Source of the DNA: Arthrobacter sp. AK04
GTDB taxonomy: Bacteria; Actinomycetota; Actinomycetes; Actinomycetales; Micrococcaceae
NCBI RefSeq assembly: GCF_021129155.1
Contig: NZ_JAJOMC010000053.1
Coordinates: 1-33,751, forward strand
Direction: 5' to 3'
DNA length: 33,751 bases
The notes under the pieces were generated by a model. It was not told where the DNA came from, did no database searches, and was given only the letters and a program-made list of their open reading frames with translations. Positions 1 through 8,663 of this stretch are shown here, in pieces; the first letter of the stretch is position 1, and each line of letters starts with the position of its first letter. Made by a program: the position numbers and the translations under genes.

Positions 1-101
<101 letters not shown>

Positions 102-145
102 TCACTTGCGCGTCGTCAGAGTTTTAGCGCGTCCGTTGCGTGTCC

Positions 146-406
146 TCAGGATGAGTGGGGCATTTGCGGCCGGCTGGTGCGGTGGATGGCCGTCACTGCG
201 GCTCCCTGCCCCATGCGGCCGTGGCCCGCATCCCGTTCTTTCGGATGCCGCCGCTTTCCGTATCCGTCCGGCCACGTGCGCTGCCCGGTTCCCGCCATTG
301 GGGCAAGCGGTGCTTCCGCGCCGGGCATGTCGGGGGTGTTCATCGCCTCGGCAAGGTGGCTCGCCACCTCCGGTTTGATCTGCTTTTCCATGTTTTCGTC
401 AGCCAT
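146..406 (-). CDS. small hypothetical protein (86 aa)
   Basis: An 86-residue protein starting MADENMEKQIKPEV. The start is supported by a purine-rich ribosome binding site (GGAAAGGAAG) just upstream on the minus strand. The first 35 residues are acidic/amphipathic and look helical. The rest is rich in Gly, Pro, Arg and His (TWPDGYGKRRHPKERDAGHGRMG) and is probably disordered. There is no signal peptide, membrane segment or recognisable domain. Third codon positions are mostly G or C, as in the clear genes nearby. Its end lies about 45 nt from the suspicious poly-C region, so the C-terminus could be affected by assembly error. Function unknown. The RBS and N-terminus are the best evidence that it is real. 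Confidence 0.5.
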   Translation of the reverse strand: MADENMEKQIKPEVASHLAEAMNTPDMPGAEAPLAPMAGTGQRTWPDGYGKRRHPKERDAGHGRMGQGAAVTAIHRTSRPQMPHSS

Positions 407-930
407 TTTGTTCTTCCTTTCCGCGGTGAAATGAAGTGGTGCCAGGGGTGGCCGCCAGGGGCCGTTTGCGACTGAAGGAGGGCGGGCCCGGCGCGGGCCG
501 CAGGCATCCGCCTAAGTGAAAAAGAGTGTTCCCATGGCACAACCTTAGGGAGGCGCAGCGCGCCTGTGAACCCCCCTTCTTGCCAGGGCCGGAAAGGGCC
601 GACGGCGGCGCGCAGCCCGCGCCGCGGAACGGCAGGAAAGGCCGTGGCACGCGTCACTTTGGCGCCCGGAACCGGCCGAAATAGCGGCAGTGTGGCCTAT
701 ACCACTTAAATAGTTCGGCAGCCACGGCGCCACCGGCCGTTCTTCCCAGTGCTGGCAAGGGATCCGCGGGAGCAGGGAAACACCGCGGAAGTTGTCCACG
801 AGGCCCCAAAAAGGGTTGATCCTACGGCATCAGGCAGCGCTCCGCCACGGCATTCGCGTAAAATTGAAGGCCTGCCCAGAGCGGGGCAGCTACAAGTCGC
901 AAGCAAATGACCTCCACAGGAGTTACCCAA
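407..930. other. non-coding stretch upstream of the MFS permease
   Basis: About 520 bases with no convincing gene. Reading frames that cross it lack ribosome binding sites and recognisable protein sequence. It should hold the promoter of the minus-strand small gene and that of the permease. Weak symmetry is visible around 690-706 (GTGG, six bases, CCAC), inside an A/T-richer patch running to about 715, which could be an operator/promoter zone. I cannot assign a -35/-10 pair with confidence. Confidence 0.4.
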
Positions 931-2547
931 ATGCCCACAGACCGAAGCATGACCGACTCTTCCGCAGGCCTTAATCCCGTCTCCGGAACCAACCCAACTG
1001 CACCGCCCGGAACGCCGTCCCCGGCGGCTTCCAAGAACGCGCGGAAACCAAAAATACTCGCCCGGCGCCGACTCAAGGAGTCGGACGTCAACGTGGTTGA
1101 CCAGCCCATGCTGAAGAAGGCCCTCGGCGGAACCATCGTGGGCAACACCATGGAGTGGTACGACGTCGGCGTGTTCGGCTACCTCATCACCACCATGGGT
1201 CCTGTCTTCCTGCCGGAGTCGGACCCCACCACCCAGACCCTTTTCCTCCTGGGTACCTTCGCGGCCACCTTCATCGCCCGGCCCCTGGGCGGCGTGATCT
1301 TCGGCTGGCTGGGCGACAAGATGGGCCGCCAGAAGGTCCTCGCCGCCACGCTGATGCTGATGGCAGCGAGCACGTTCGCCATCGGCCTCCTGCCCGGATA
1401 TGCGCAGATCGGACTGTGGGCCGCCGGACTTCTGGTGCTCCTGAAGATCATCCAGGGCTTCTCCACCGGCGGCGAGTACGCCGGCGCCACAACATTCGTC
1501 AGCGAATACTCCCCGGACAAACGCCGCGGCTACTTCGCGAGCTTCCTGGACCTGGGCAGCTACATGGGCTTCGCCATCGGCGCCGCCCTGGTCTCCGTCC
1601 TGCAGCTGACGCTCGGCCAAGCGGCCATGGAGGAATGGGGCTGGCGCATTCCCTTCCTGATTGCCGGCCCCCTGGGCCTGATCGCCGTCTACTTTCGGAG
1701 CAAGATCGAGGAATCCCCGCAGTTCCAGGCAACCATGGACGCCCAGGAGGATCTGGCCAAACACGCCGCTGCCGGCGACGGGGCCGTTGTCAAGGGACCG
1801 GTAGGAATCGTCAAGGCCTACTGGCGCTCCATCATCGTTGCCATGGTCCTGGTGGCTGCCGCCAACACGGCCGGTTACGCCCTGACGTCCTACATGCCCA
1901 CCTACCTCACGGAGTCCAAGGGCTACGATCCGGTGCACGGCACCCTGCTGACCATCCCCGTGCTGGTGGTCATGAGCCTCTGCATTCCGCTGACCGGAAA
2001 GCTCTCGGACCGGATCGGCCGCAGGCCCGTCCTGTGGATCGGTGCAGTCAGCACAGTGGTCCTGGCCATTCCGGCCTTCCTGCTGATCGGCATCGGCGAG
2101 ATCTGGTCCACCCTGACCGGCCTGGCGCTGATTGCCTTCCCCGTGACGTTCTACGTTGCCAACCTGGCCTCGGCCCTCCCGGCCCAGTTCCCCACCTCCA
2201 GCCGGTATGGCGCCATGGGCATCGCCTACAACTTCTCGGTGGCGATCTTCGGCGGCACCACGCCGTTCATCGTCGCGGCCCTCATCGGCGCCACGGGCAA
2301 CGACATGATGCCTGCGTACTACCTGATGGCAACCTCACTGGTTGGTGCCGTGGCCATCTACTTCCTGAAGGAATCAGCCCGGCGTCCGCTGCCCGGCTCC
2401 ATGCCCAGCGTGGATACCCAGGCTGAGGCCCGCGAACTTGTTGCCACCCAGGACGAGAACCCGCTGATCAACGTGGACGAACTCCCGTTCGAGACACAGG
2501 ACATCACGGATTCAAACGGCACCGGGAAGGTTCCTGCCGGCGTCTAG
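931..2547 (+). CDS. MFS transporter, metabolite:H+ symporter (MHS/ProP-like) family
   Basis: A 538-residue inner-membrane permease of the MHS branch of the major facilitator superfamily, the group of ProP (proline/betaine), KgtP (2-oxoglutarate) and citrate/shikimate carriers. Visible family features are GNTMEWYDVGVFGYL in the first membrane helix, the loop 2-3 signature GWLGDKMGRQKVL, GFSTGGEYAGA in helix 4 and a second SDRIGRRPVL motif after helix 8. About 12 hydrophobic segments are present. The N-terminal ~60 residues are soluble and rich in Ser, Pro and Thr, and the last ~50 form an acidic cytosolic tail. I chose ATG at 931 because CAGGAG lies 8 nt upstream; an in-frame ATG at 907 would add 8 residues but has no RBS. 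The substrate cannot be read from sequence; an organic acid or compatible solute is the usual range. A terminator-like hairpin follows, so it is probably monocistronic. Confidence 0.9.
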   Translation: MPTDRSMTDSSAGLNPVSGTNPTAPPGTPSPAASKNARKPKILARRRLKESDVNVVDQPMLKKALGGTIVGNTMEWYDVGVFGYLITTMGPVFLPESDPTTQTLFLLGTFAATFIARPLGGVIFGWLGDKMGRQKVLAATLMLMAASTFAIGLLPGYAQIGLWAAGLLVLLKIIQGFSTGGEYAGATTFVSEYSPDKRRGYFASFLDLGSYMGFAIGAALVSVLQLTLGQAAMEEWGWRIPFLIAGPLGLIAVYFRSKIEESPQFQATMDAQEDLAKHAAAGDGAVVKGPVGIVKAYWRSIIVAMVLVAAANTAGYALTSYMPTYLTESKGYDPVHGTLLTIPVLVVMSLCIPLTGKLSDRIGRRPVLWIGAVSTVVLAIPAFLLIGIGEIWSTLTGLALIAFPVTFYVANLASALPAQFPTSSRYGAMGIAYNFSVAIFGGTTPFIVAALIGATGNDMMPAYYLMATSLVGAVAIYFLKESARRPLPGSMPSVDTQAEARELVATQDENPLINVDELPFETQDITDSNGTGKVPAGV

Positions 2548-2614
2548 CCTGTCCTGCCGCGATATCGCATGGCGGCACAACCCTTCCGGGGCATGTCCTG
2601 TAGCCCCCGCTCAG

Positions 2615-2664
2615 AAGGCCCGTCCAGCGTGTTTCCTTGGGGGAAGCACGGTGGGCGGGCCTTT
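2615..2664 (+). terminator. terminator-like hairpin after the MFS gene
   Basis: AAGGCCCGTCC and GGGCGGGCCTT pair with one mismatch. Inside them GTGTTTCC and GGAAGCAC also pair (one G-U). The outer stem runs into CTTT. The element sits 68 nt past the permease stop and before the FUSC gene. Confidence 0.55.
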
Positions 2665-2779
2665 GGCGTGCCAGTCACAATGACGCCCCATGTCCCCGTT
2701 TCTTCGCTGGACATGACCGGCCGGACCAGCCGGTGATAGCTTCCAGAGGGCCAAATCAGGAAAGCAGCAGGAGGTGGGC

Positions 2780-3889
2780 ATGGAACGGATCCTCCTGCAG
2801 GTGCGCGCGCTCCACCGGCTTGAGCCCGCCAGCAATGACCATCTGGCTGCGGCGCGGGTTGCCCTCAGCGTGGCGGTCCCATCGCTCCTGCTCCTGGCGG
2901 CGGGCCGCCCGGACCTCATCATCTACGCCGTCTTCGGCGCCCTGACCGGCATGTACGGGCGGTCCGAGCCGCACCAGCTCCGGCTCCGGCACCAGGGCCA
3001 GGCCGCCGTCGTCCTGCTCACGGGAGTGGCGGTGGGCGTATTCCTGTCCGTCAACCATCTCCACTCGTGGTGGCTGGTGGGCGTGGAGGCAGCCCTGGCC
3101 GGACTCGGATCTGTTTTTGCGGACCGGGTACGGCTCAAGCCCAACGGACCGTTTTTTGGGATCCTGGCGCTGGGGGCCTGCGCATCGGTACCCACCGTGG
3201 TGCCGTGGCAGGTGGCCATGCTCATCGCCGCCGGGTCCGCCGCGTTCTCCATCCTGGTGGGCTTCGGCGGCTGGATCCGCCGCAGGTCCTGGCAGCGCGG
3301 CGCGGTCCGGGCCGTTCCTGCGGTGACCCCAGCCGGCCACCGGGAGCTGCTGGTGCACGCTGCCCGCTACATCCTGGCGGTAGGCGCCGCCGGCACCGTG
3401 GGCGTCCTGACCGGAAGCGGCCATCCGCACTGGGCCATGGCGGCCGCTGCCGTGCCGCTGGCAGGAGCGGACCTCCCCAGCAGCGTCCGGCGCGGCGTCC
3501 ACCGCATTGTGGGAACGTTCCTGGGACTTGGGGTGACCGCCGTCGTCATCCTTCCCGTTCCATGGTCCCTGGCGGGGCTCTTCCCGGGCGGGCAGGCCGT
3601 GGTGCTGGCCCTCCTGGTGGTCCTCTTCCAATTCACCACGGAGCTGTTCATGACCCGCCACTACGGCCTGGCCATGGTTTCCTTCACGCCCGTGATCCTG
3701 CTGATGAGCCAGCTCGCCGACCCCATCGACCCCACAGTCCTGATCCTGGAACGCGGGGTGGAGACCCTGGTGGGGGCGCTGGTGGGGATTGCCGTGGTAG
3801 TGGCTGTCCGGCGGGCGGGGACCCGGACGCTGGCAGCGTTACTCGGGCGAACGCGCGTCCTTCGGCTTCCGCGCAGGCCCCGCCACTAG
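2780..3889 (+). CDS. FUSC family membrane protein (putative aromatic-compound exporter type)
   Basis: A 369-residue integral membrane protein of the FUSC (fusaric acid resistance-like) family. Hydrophobic helices come in two blocks, roughly residues 20-150 and 195-350, as in the duplicated FUSC architecture. A short basic linker (GWIRRRSWQRGAVR) separates them. The second block has the family's usual AAAAVPLAGAD..RRGVHRIVGTFLGLG region. ATG at 2780 is preceded by a strong AGGAGGT at 2769-2775; a GTG at 2774 is also in frame but overlaps the RBS. Proteins of this family are linked to efflux of aromatic acids or hydrophobic compounds, but many actinobacterial members have no known substrate. 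The 3' end overlaps the convergent SDR gene by 51 nt. Confidence 0.85.
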   Translation: MERILLQVRALHRLEPASNDHLAAARVALSVAVPSLLLLAAGRPDLIIYAVFGALTGMYGRSEPHQLRLRHQGQAAVVLLTGVAVGVFLSVNHLHSWWLVGVEAALAGLGSVFADRVRLKPNGPFFGILALGACASVPTVVPWQVAMLIAAGSAAFSILVGFGGWIRRRSWQRGAVRAVPAVTPAGHRELLVHAARYILAVGAAGTVGVLTGSGHPHWAMAAAAVPLAGADLPSSVRRGVHRIVGTFLGLGVTAVVILPVPWSLAGLFPGGQAVVLALLVVLFQFTTELFMTRHYGLAMVSFTPVILLMSQLADPIDPTVLILERGVETLVGALVGIAVVVAVRRAGTRTLAALLGRTRVLRLPRRPRH

Positions 3890-4642
3890 CCTCGCCGGCG
3901 CAATCCGCGCCACGGCCGCCACCACCTTGTACCGCTTGGACGGGATGGACACCGCTTTGCCCCGCGCGTTGTCCGCCAGGCCCTCACGCACCACCCGCCC
4001 GGCGTGCAGCCACGCCCAGGACGGCGCCACCGACTTGTCCATGCCCATCCGGTCGTGGAACTCCGTGTGCGTGAAGCCCGGACAAACAGCGGTGACCTTG
4101 ATGCCCTGCCTGCCGTACGCGAGGTTGGCCCAGCGGCTGAAGCTCACCAGCCAGGCCTTGGCAGCCGAGTACGTTCCCCGGGGGAGGAAGGCCGCAATGC
4201 TGGCTACGTTGATGATCCGTCCGGAATGGCGCGCCAGCATCCCTTTCAAGGCTGCGTGGGTCAGTTCCATGGCCGTTTCCCCGTGCAGCTTCAGGTGTTT
4301 TTTCTCCTCCGCGATGGGGTTGTCCTCGAAGTTGTGCAGCAGCCCGATGCCGGCGTTGTTCACCAGGACCTCCACCGGCCGCTCCGGATCGGACAGGCGT
4401 CCGACGACGGCTGCCACGCCGTCATCGGACGCCAGGTCCGCCGGGAGTACTTCCGCCGTGACCCCGTAGCGCCGTTCCAGCTCCGTCGCGGATTCCTCGA
4501 GTCTGGCGCGGTTCCGCGCCACCAGCACCACGTTGTGGCCCTGCGCGGCGAGCTGCCGGGCGAACTCGGCGCCAAGTCCGGCGCTGGCGCCGGTGATGAG
4601 GGCGGTGGTCCTTGCGGGTGCATGGCGAGCGTCTGGGGTCAT
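3839..4642 (-). CDS. short-chain dehydrogenase/reductase (SDR), last gene of the siderophore operon
   Basis: A 267-residue classical SDR, probably cytosolic and NAD(P)-dependent. The nucleotide-binding motif TGASAGLG is at residues 17-24, NNAG at 95-98, and the catalytic Ser148-Tyr158-Lys162 set (NVASIAA, YSAAK) is intact. Arg in VARNRARL after strand 2 suggests NADP(H) preference. ATG at 4642 lies only 9 nt after the desD stop in the same direction, so it is probably co-transcribed with the siderophore genes. An SDR is not part of the standard desferrioxamine pathway, so its role is open: it could act on a siderophore precursor or simply be a passenger. Its 3' end overlaps the convergent FUSC gene by 51 nt, leaving no room for a normal terminator between them. 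The substrate cannot be predicted. Confidence 0.88.
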   Translation of the reverse strand: MTPDARHAPARTTALITGASAGLGAEFARQLAAQGHNVVLVARNRARLEESATELERRYGVTAEVLPADLASDDGVAAVVGRLSDPERPVEVLVNNAGIGLLHNFEDNPIAEEKKHLKLHGETAMELTHAALKGMLARHSGRIINVASIAAFLPRGTYSAAKAWLVSFSRWANLAYGRQGIKVTAVCPGFTHTEFHDRMGMDKSVAPSWAWLHAGRVVREGLADNARGKAVSIPSKRYKVVAAVARIAPARLVAGPARKPKDARSPE

Positions 4643-4651
4643 GGGGCAAGC

Positions 4652-6628
4652 CTAGCCAGATCCCTCGTCTGCGGCCTGCGCTGCGCGGAATTTGGCCAGG
4701 GGGTTGGCCAGCCGGCCGGCCATCTGGAGTCCTCCGGAGGGGTCGGTGAGGTCCAGCATCTGCTGGTTGTTACGGAGCTGGAGCCGGTTGAGGCAGGACA
4801 GTTCGAAGTCCGCCGCGAAGAGGTCGTGGCGGGCGAACTGGCCTGCAAGTTCGGGATGCCGGGCCTGGTAGTCCTTGACGGCTTCCGCGGCCGTGCGCCA
4901 GAAGTCCTCCTGGGACAGTGTGCCGTCCTCGTCCAGGAGGGCGGCCAGGAAGCGGAAGATGCAGTCGAAGACATCGGTGAAGATAGCCAGAACCCGTTCG
5001 CCGTCCGGGATGTCCGCCTTAATCCGGGACACGTCCCCGGGGAGCTCCAGCCTGTCCCCCATCACCACGATCTCTTCCGCGATGTCTTTCATGACGGCCC
5101 TGACGGGGACGCCGTTCTCAAGCACCAGGATCACGTTCTCGCCGTGCGGCATGAAGGCCAGCTCGTACCGGTAGAGGCAGTGGACCAGCGGGACGAGGTA
5201 GGCCTCGAAGTAGCGCCGCAGCCAGTCTTCCGGGCTGAGGCCGGAGCGCTCGATCAGGGCCGCAACCATGGGCTTGCCGGCGGAATCGGTGTGCAGGAGC
5301 GAGGCCATGGTGGCCAGTTGCTGCCCGTCCGCCAGCAGCGGCAGGGGGCTTTCGCGCCAGAGGGCGGAGAGCATCTTCCGGTAGGGGGAGCCGGGTGCGG
5401 CCCCGGCTTCGTAGTACCCGTTGTGGTAGCCGATTGCTGCCACCTCGGCGATCATGGTGAAGCCGCGCTGGTGCAGGGCGGGGTCCTCCAGGATCAGGGT
5501 CCGCAGCCACTCGTTGATGGCCGGCGTGGCTTTCATGTACTGCGGCGACAGGCCACGCATGAAACCCATATTCAGGACGGACATGGCGGTCTTGACGTAG
5601 CTCCGCTCCGGTGCCGTGATGTTGAAGAACGTGCGGATGGACTGCTGGGCCTGGTAGCCGTCAGTCCCGCTTCCCAAATGGACGATGCGCTGCAGGGCAA
5701 TCTCCGCGGCGAAGGTGACTGCCAGCTTGTTCTCCCACTGCCACGGGTGGACCGGCATCAGGAAGTAGTGGTCCGGGTCCAGGCCCGTCGCATGGAGCCG
5801 GGCATGGAAGCTGCCCAGCAGGGGGCCCAGTTCGGCGCCCAGGTGGGACCGGTAGTCGAGCCCTTCGGCGGAGGTGAAGACGGCGTTGCTCCGGTGCACG
5901 GCGATCCATTCCAGCAGGACAGGGGCGCCGGTCTCCGGGGCGAAGGCGTGATAGTCGTTGATGCCGAACCCCAGCCGCCCGTTGTTCGCGACGAAGCACG
6001 GGTGGCCTTCGGTCATGCTGCGCTCGATGGCCTGGAAGTCCGCGGCCGGGTTGCGTCCGCCGGTGATGCCGGCCGCCAGTTGGGCGGACGAGGGCTGGCC
6101 TGCCCATTGCTTGTACGCGTGGCTTGCCAGGGTGCTGCTGATCTCCTCGAGGTAGACGGGCAGCATCTGGATATTGATGCCAAGGGTTTCGTGGAACGCC
6201 GTGATGAACTCGAGCACGTCCAGCGGCGCTTCGGTGCCGTCCCGGAAGTGCCGGATGGACTCCGCGTCAATGGACCAGTGGTCCAGTTCCAGGATCCGTG
6301 CGTCGAAGCGGTACTGGTGCGTGCCGTCGGCGCTGCTGAGCCGGTAGCTGCCGCTTCCGTTCACTGGTTCGCGTACGGGTTCGGGTTCGGGTTCGGGGAC
6401 AAGGATCCGCTCGTGGGAAAACTCGGCTAGCGCCTTGCGCAGCAGGTGCCGGTTGGCCCTGGCCCAGGCCCCTGCCGTGAGGTGCGGGACCTGGCCGGCT
6501 GGCTGGGGGATGCCGGGGACTGCGGCGGTGCCAGGGAGGGCGGCGCTGCTTGGCCCGGGTGTGGCGGCAGCGGGTGCGGGCTTTGTGGACACAGGCACGG
6601 TGCTGGTTGGTTCGAGCTGGATGGTCAC
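4652..6628 (-). CDS. desD: NRPS-independent siderophore (NIS) synthetase, IucA/IucC family, DesD-like
   Basis: A 658-residue ATP-dependent synthetase that joins hydroxamate building blocks and closes the siderophore ring (DesD role). The IucA/IucC domain carries GHPCFVANNGRLGFG, the family motif MPVHPWQWENKLAV and KTAMSVLNMGFMRGLSP. The C-terminal FhuF-like part has MPHGENVILVLENGVPVRAVMKD. The start is GTG at 6628: GGGAGC lies 6 nt upstream and the codon overlaps the desC stop (GTGA), which points to translational coupling. The open frame continues upstream, but that part has no family similarity. The first ~90 residues are a Pro/Ala/Thr-rich extension ending in PEPEPEPVREPV, encoded by a GGGTTC-type hexanucleotide repeat near 6365-6400. 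Gene order and neighbours fit desferrioxamine E/B-type synthesis; the exact product cannot be read from sequence. Confidence 0.92.
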   Translation of the reverse strand: MTIQLEPTSTVPVSTKPAPAAATPGPSSAALPGTAAVPGIPQPAGQVPHLTAGAWARANRHLLRKALAEFSHERILVPEPEPEPVREPVNGSGSYRLSSADGTHQYRFDARILELDHWSIDAESIRHFRDGTEAPLDVLEFITAFHETLGINIQMLPVYLEEISSTLASHAYKQWAGQPSSAQLAAGITGGRNPAADFQAIERSMTEGHPCFVANNGRLGFGINDYHAFAPETGAPVLLEWIAVHRSNAVFTSAEGLDYRSHLGAELGPLLGSFHARLHATGLDPDHYFLMPVHPWQWENKLAVTFAAEIALQRIVHLGSGTDGYQAQQSIRTFFNITAPERSYVKTAMSVLNMGFMRGLSPQYMKATPAINEWLRTLILEDPALHQRGFTMIAEVAAIGYHNGYYEAGAAPGSPYRKMLSALWRESPLPLLADGQQLATMASLLHTDSAGKPMVAALIERSGLSPEDWLRRYFEAYLVPLVHCLYRYELAFMPHGENVILVLENGVPVRAVMKDIAEEIVVMGDRLELPGDVSRIKADIPDGERVLAIFTDVFDCIFRFLAALLDEDGTLSQEDFWRTAAEAVKDYQARHPELAGQFARHDLFAADFELSCLNRLQLRNNQQMLDLTDPSGGLQMAGRLANPLAKFRAAQAADEGSG

Positions 6629-7236
6629 AGTGATGCTCCCTGGGAGATAAGCGGACGGGACGGGGTGGCTTGCAGGGCTGTGGTGGCTTGCAGGGCTGTG
6701 GTGGCTTGTAAGGCTGTGCGGGCGGCGAGGTAGTCGGACCGGCAGCAGAAGCTCAGCAGCGCCTCCTTGTCCGGGAGGGCCACCACGCCGGCAGGCTGGA
6801 AGCCCAGCCGTTCGTTGAGGGCATGGATCTTTGTGTTCCGCGCATCCGGTTCCACCACGATGCGCTCCACCCCGGGCGCGCTGAACAGGCGGGCCAGGAC
6901 GGCATCCATCACCGCTGCGGTGTAGCCGGGCTCGGGACCGTCCGACGGCGGAGCCACCAGCAGGTGCACCCCCACGTCTCCGGGAAGGATGGGATAAACG
7001 CCTGCCAGCGGCGAGGCTGCCGGTTGGTATTCCTCCATCAGGAAGGCGGGGATGCCGCGGTCGAGCCCCAGGAGCGCGTGGTGGTGGCCGCTGGACTGGA
7101 TCCTTGCGTACTCCCGGGCAACGTCTTCCACGGTGGCAGAAAGCATGCCCCAAAACGAAGCGTAGGGCCGGGTCACCCAGCTGTGTACGAGTGCGGCGTC
7201 GGCTGCGGCATCCAGGCAGCGGAACGTGAACCTCAT
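6625..7236 (-). CDS. desC: siderophore acyltransferase (GNAT, IucB/DesC-like)
   Basis: A 203-residue GNAT-fold acyltransferase of the siderophore type. It would transfer an acetyl or succinyl group from CoA to the N-hydroxylated diamine to make the hydroxamate. Family features are RPYASFWGM near the N-terminus, FLMEEYQP, the GDVGVHLLVAPP strand and VVEPDARNTKIHALNERLGF, the typical acetyl-CoA-site/late GNAT region. The start overlaps the desB stop (ATGA, 7233-7236) and the stop overlaps the desD start (GTGA, 6625-6628). The last ~35 residues are unusual: TALQAT is repeated three times, encoded by an 18-bp tandem repeat around 6665-6720. This tail is probably not needed for the core fold. Confidence 0.9.
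   Translation of the reverse strand: MRFTFRCLDAAADAALVHSWVTRPYASFWGMLSATVEDVAREYARIQSSGHHHALLGLDRGIPAFLMEEYQPAASPLAGVYPILPGDVGVHLLVAPPSDGPEPGYTAAVMDAVLARLFSAPGVERIVVEPDARNTKIHALNERLGFQPAGVVALPDKEALLSFCCRSDYLAARTALQATTALQATTALQATPSRPLISQGASL
6665..6720 (-). repeat. 18-bp tandem repeat in the 3' end of desC
   Basis: Three near-identical 18-bp units (plus strand GGTGGCTTGCAGGGCTGT) encode TALQAT repeats. The third unit has base changes. The units are in frame, so copy-number change would lengthen or shorten the tail without a frameshift. Confidence 0.8.
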
Positions 7237-8663
7237 GCCGGCACCCCCGCCCCGACGCCCCAGGCTGCAGCGCCGGAAGCCGCGATGCCAGATGCTGCGC
7301 TGCCGGAAGCTGCGGTGTTCCCAGCCCCACGGACGGCTCGTCGTACCACTCCGGGGCCCGGGGCCGGGGGCGCCCCGAAGTGCTGGAAGGCGATGCTCTC
7401 CTCCACCGGATACACCTCCCTGCCGGTAATTTCCCGCAGGATGCAGGAGTTCCGGTACGCGCCCATGCCCAGGTCCGGGGTGACGAAGCCGTGGGTGTGC
7501 AGTTCAGCGTTCTGGACGAAGATTTCCCCGGGCCGTACGCCAGCGCTGTAGGTCCGGTCCACCGCGAACCTGCCGGCACTGTCCCGGGCAATGCGGTCCT
7601 GAACGCCAGCCAGGAATGCCGGCTCCCGGTAGCTGTAGCCGGTGGCGAGCACCACGGCGCCGGTGTCCAGCGTGTAGGACGTCCCTTGCTCGCCGTGCTG
7701 GAGGTGCAAGGTGTGGTTACCGGTTTCCGGATCCCACTGCGCGGCGGTCAGGGACGAGTGAGTCAGCAGCTGCGTATCCACCATGCCGGAGAGGCTCCTG
7801 GTGTAGAGCAGATCGTAGATGGCGTCGATGAGATCGGAGTTGATGCCCTTGTAAAGGTTCTTCTGGGTCTTGTTGAGGTGGTCGCGCTGGTGCTGCGGCA
7901 GGCCGTGGAAGTAGTCCACGTATTCCGGGGAGGTCATCTCCAGGGTCAGCTTGGTGTACTCCAGGGGGAAGAACCGGCCGGAGCGGGTCACCCAGTTCAA
8001 CTGGTAACCGTGCACGTCCGCCTCCTGCAGCAGGTCGTAGTAGATCTCGGCCGCGCTCTGGCCGCTGCCCAGGATGGTGATGCTGCGTTGCTGCTGCAGC
8101 TCCGCCTTCCGGAACAGGTAGTCGGCATTGTGGAAGGCCACTCCCGCGCCGCCGGCGGCAGCCTCCGCAAGAATGCCCTCGGCCGGCGATGGGACGTACG
8201 GCGAGGTGCCGGTGCCCAGCACCAAGCGACGCGCCAGCAGCACCTCCTGCCCGCCCGGGCCGGACACTGAAAGCCGGTATACGCCGTCGTCGTACGTTAC
8301 ATCCAGCACAGCCGTGCCAAAACGGACCGACGGCAGCTGCCCGGCCACCCACTGGCAGTACTGGTTGTACTCCGCGCGCAGGGGGTAGAAGTTCTCCCGG
8401 ATGTAAAAGCGGTACAACCTGCCCGTCTGCTTAAGGAAGTTCAGGAACGAATAGGGCGAGGTGGGGTCTGCCAGGGTGACCAGGTCCGCCATGAAGGGAA
8501 CCTGCAGGTGGGCGGGTTCCAGCATCATGCCGGGGTGCCAGTCGAAGGACGCCCGCTGTTCCAGGAAGATCCCGTCCACGCCCTCCACCGGCGCAGCGAG
8601 TGCGGCCAGCCCCAGGTTGAAAGGCCCGACGCCGACGGCAGCAAAGTCGTAGATGCGGCTCAT
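7233..8663 (-). CDS. desB: L-lysine/cadaverine N-monooxygenase (IucD/DesB-like)
   Basis: A 476-residue FAD- and NADPH-dependent N-hydroxylase of the lysine N6-hydroxylase/ornithine N5-hydroxylase family. Within a des operon the expected substrate is cadaverine, giving N-hydroxycadaverine. Seen motifs are the FAD site GVGPFNLG (residues 11-18), HLQVPFMADLVTLADPTSPYSFLNFL, the NADPH site ITILGSGQSAAEIYYDL (about 195-211), and ATGYSYREPAFL with GMGAYRNSCIL towards the end. The catalytic body ends near residue 430. The remaining ~45 residues are Ala/Gly/Ser-rich with AASG-type repeats and are likely disordered. The gene overlaps desA (ATGA at 8660-8663) and desC (ATGA at 7233-7236), so the operon is tightly coupled. 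Confidence 0.93.
   Translation of the reverse strand: MSRIYDFAAVGVGPFNLGLAALAAPVEGVDGIFLEQRASFDWHPGMMLEPAHLQVPFMADLVTLADPTSPYSFLNFLKQTGRLYRFYIRENFYPLRAEYNQYCQWVAGQLPSVRFGTAVLDVTYDDGVYRLSVSGPGGQEVLLARRLVLGTGTSPYVPSPAEGILAEAAAGGAGVAFHNADYLFRKAELQQQRSITILGSGQSAAEIYYDLLQEADVHGYQLNWVTRSGRFFPLEYTKLTLEMTSPEYVDYFHGLPQHQRDHLNKTQKNLYKGINSDLIDAIYDLLYTRSLSGMVDTQLLTHSSLTAAQWDPETGNHTLHLQHGEQGTSYTLDTGAVVLATGYSYREPAFLAGVQDRIARDSAGRFAVDRTYSAGVRPGEIFVQNAELHTHGFVTPDLGMGAYRNSCILREITGREVYPVEESIAFQHFGAPPAPGPGVVRRAVRGAGNTAASGSAASGIAASGAAAWGVGAGVPA

Noticed and set aside
706..1938. 410-residue open frame antisense to the MFS permease
   Set aside because: Composition and lack of known motifs show it is a mirror of the permease coding bias; no RBS.
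4004..6430. 808-residue open frame on the plus strand across the SDR and desD genes
   Set aside because: It lies antisense to two clear genes, has no RBS and no family similarity. Long antisense frames are expected in high-GC DNA.
6665..6720. 18-bp repeats considered as an attachment site or CRISPR
   Set aside because: They are short, adjacent and in frame in desC; no integrase or cas gene is nearby.
6629..7591. Upstream in-frame extension of desD to a 979-residue protein
   Set aside because: The extension overlaps desC and desB in another frame and has no similarity to NIS synthetases; GTG 6628 has an RBS and a GTGA overlap.
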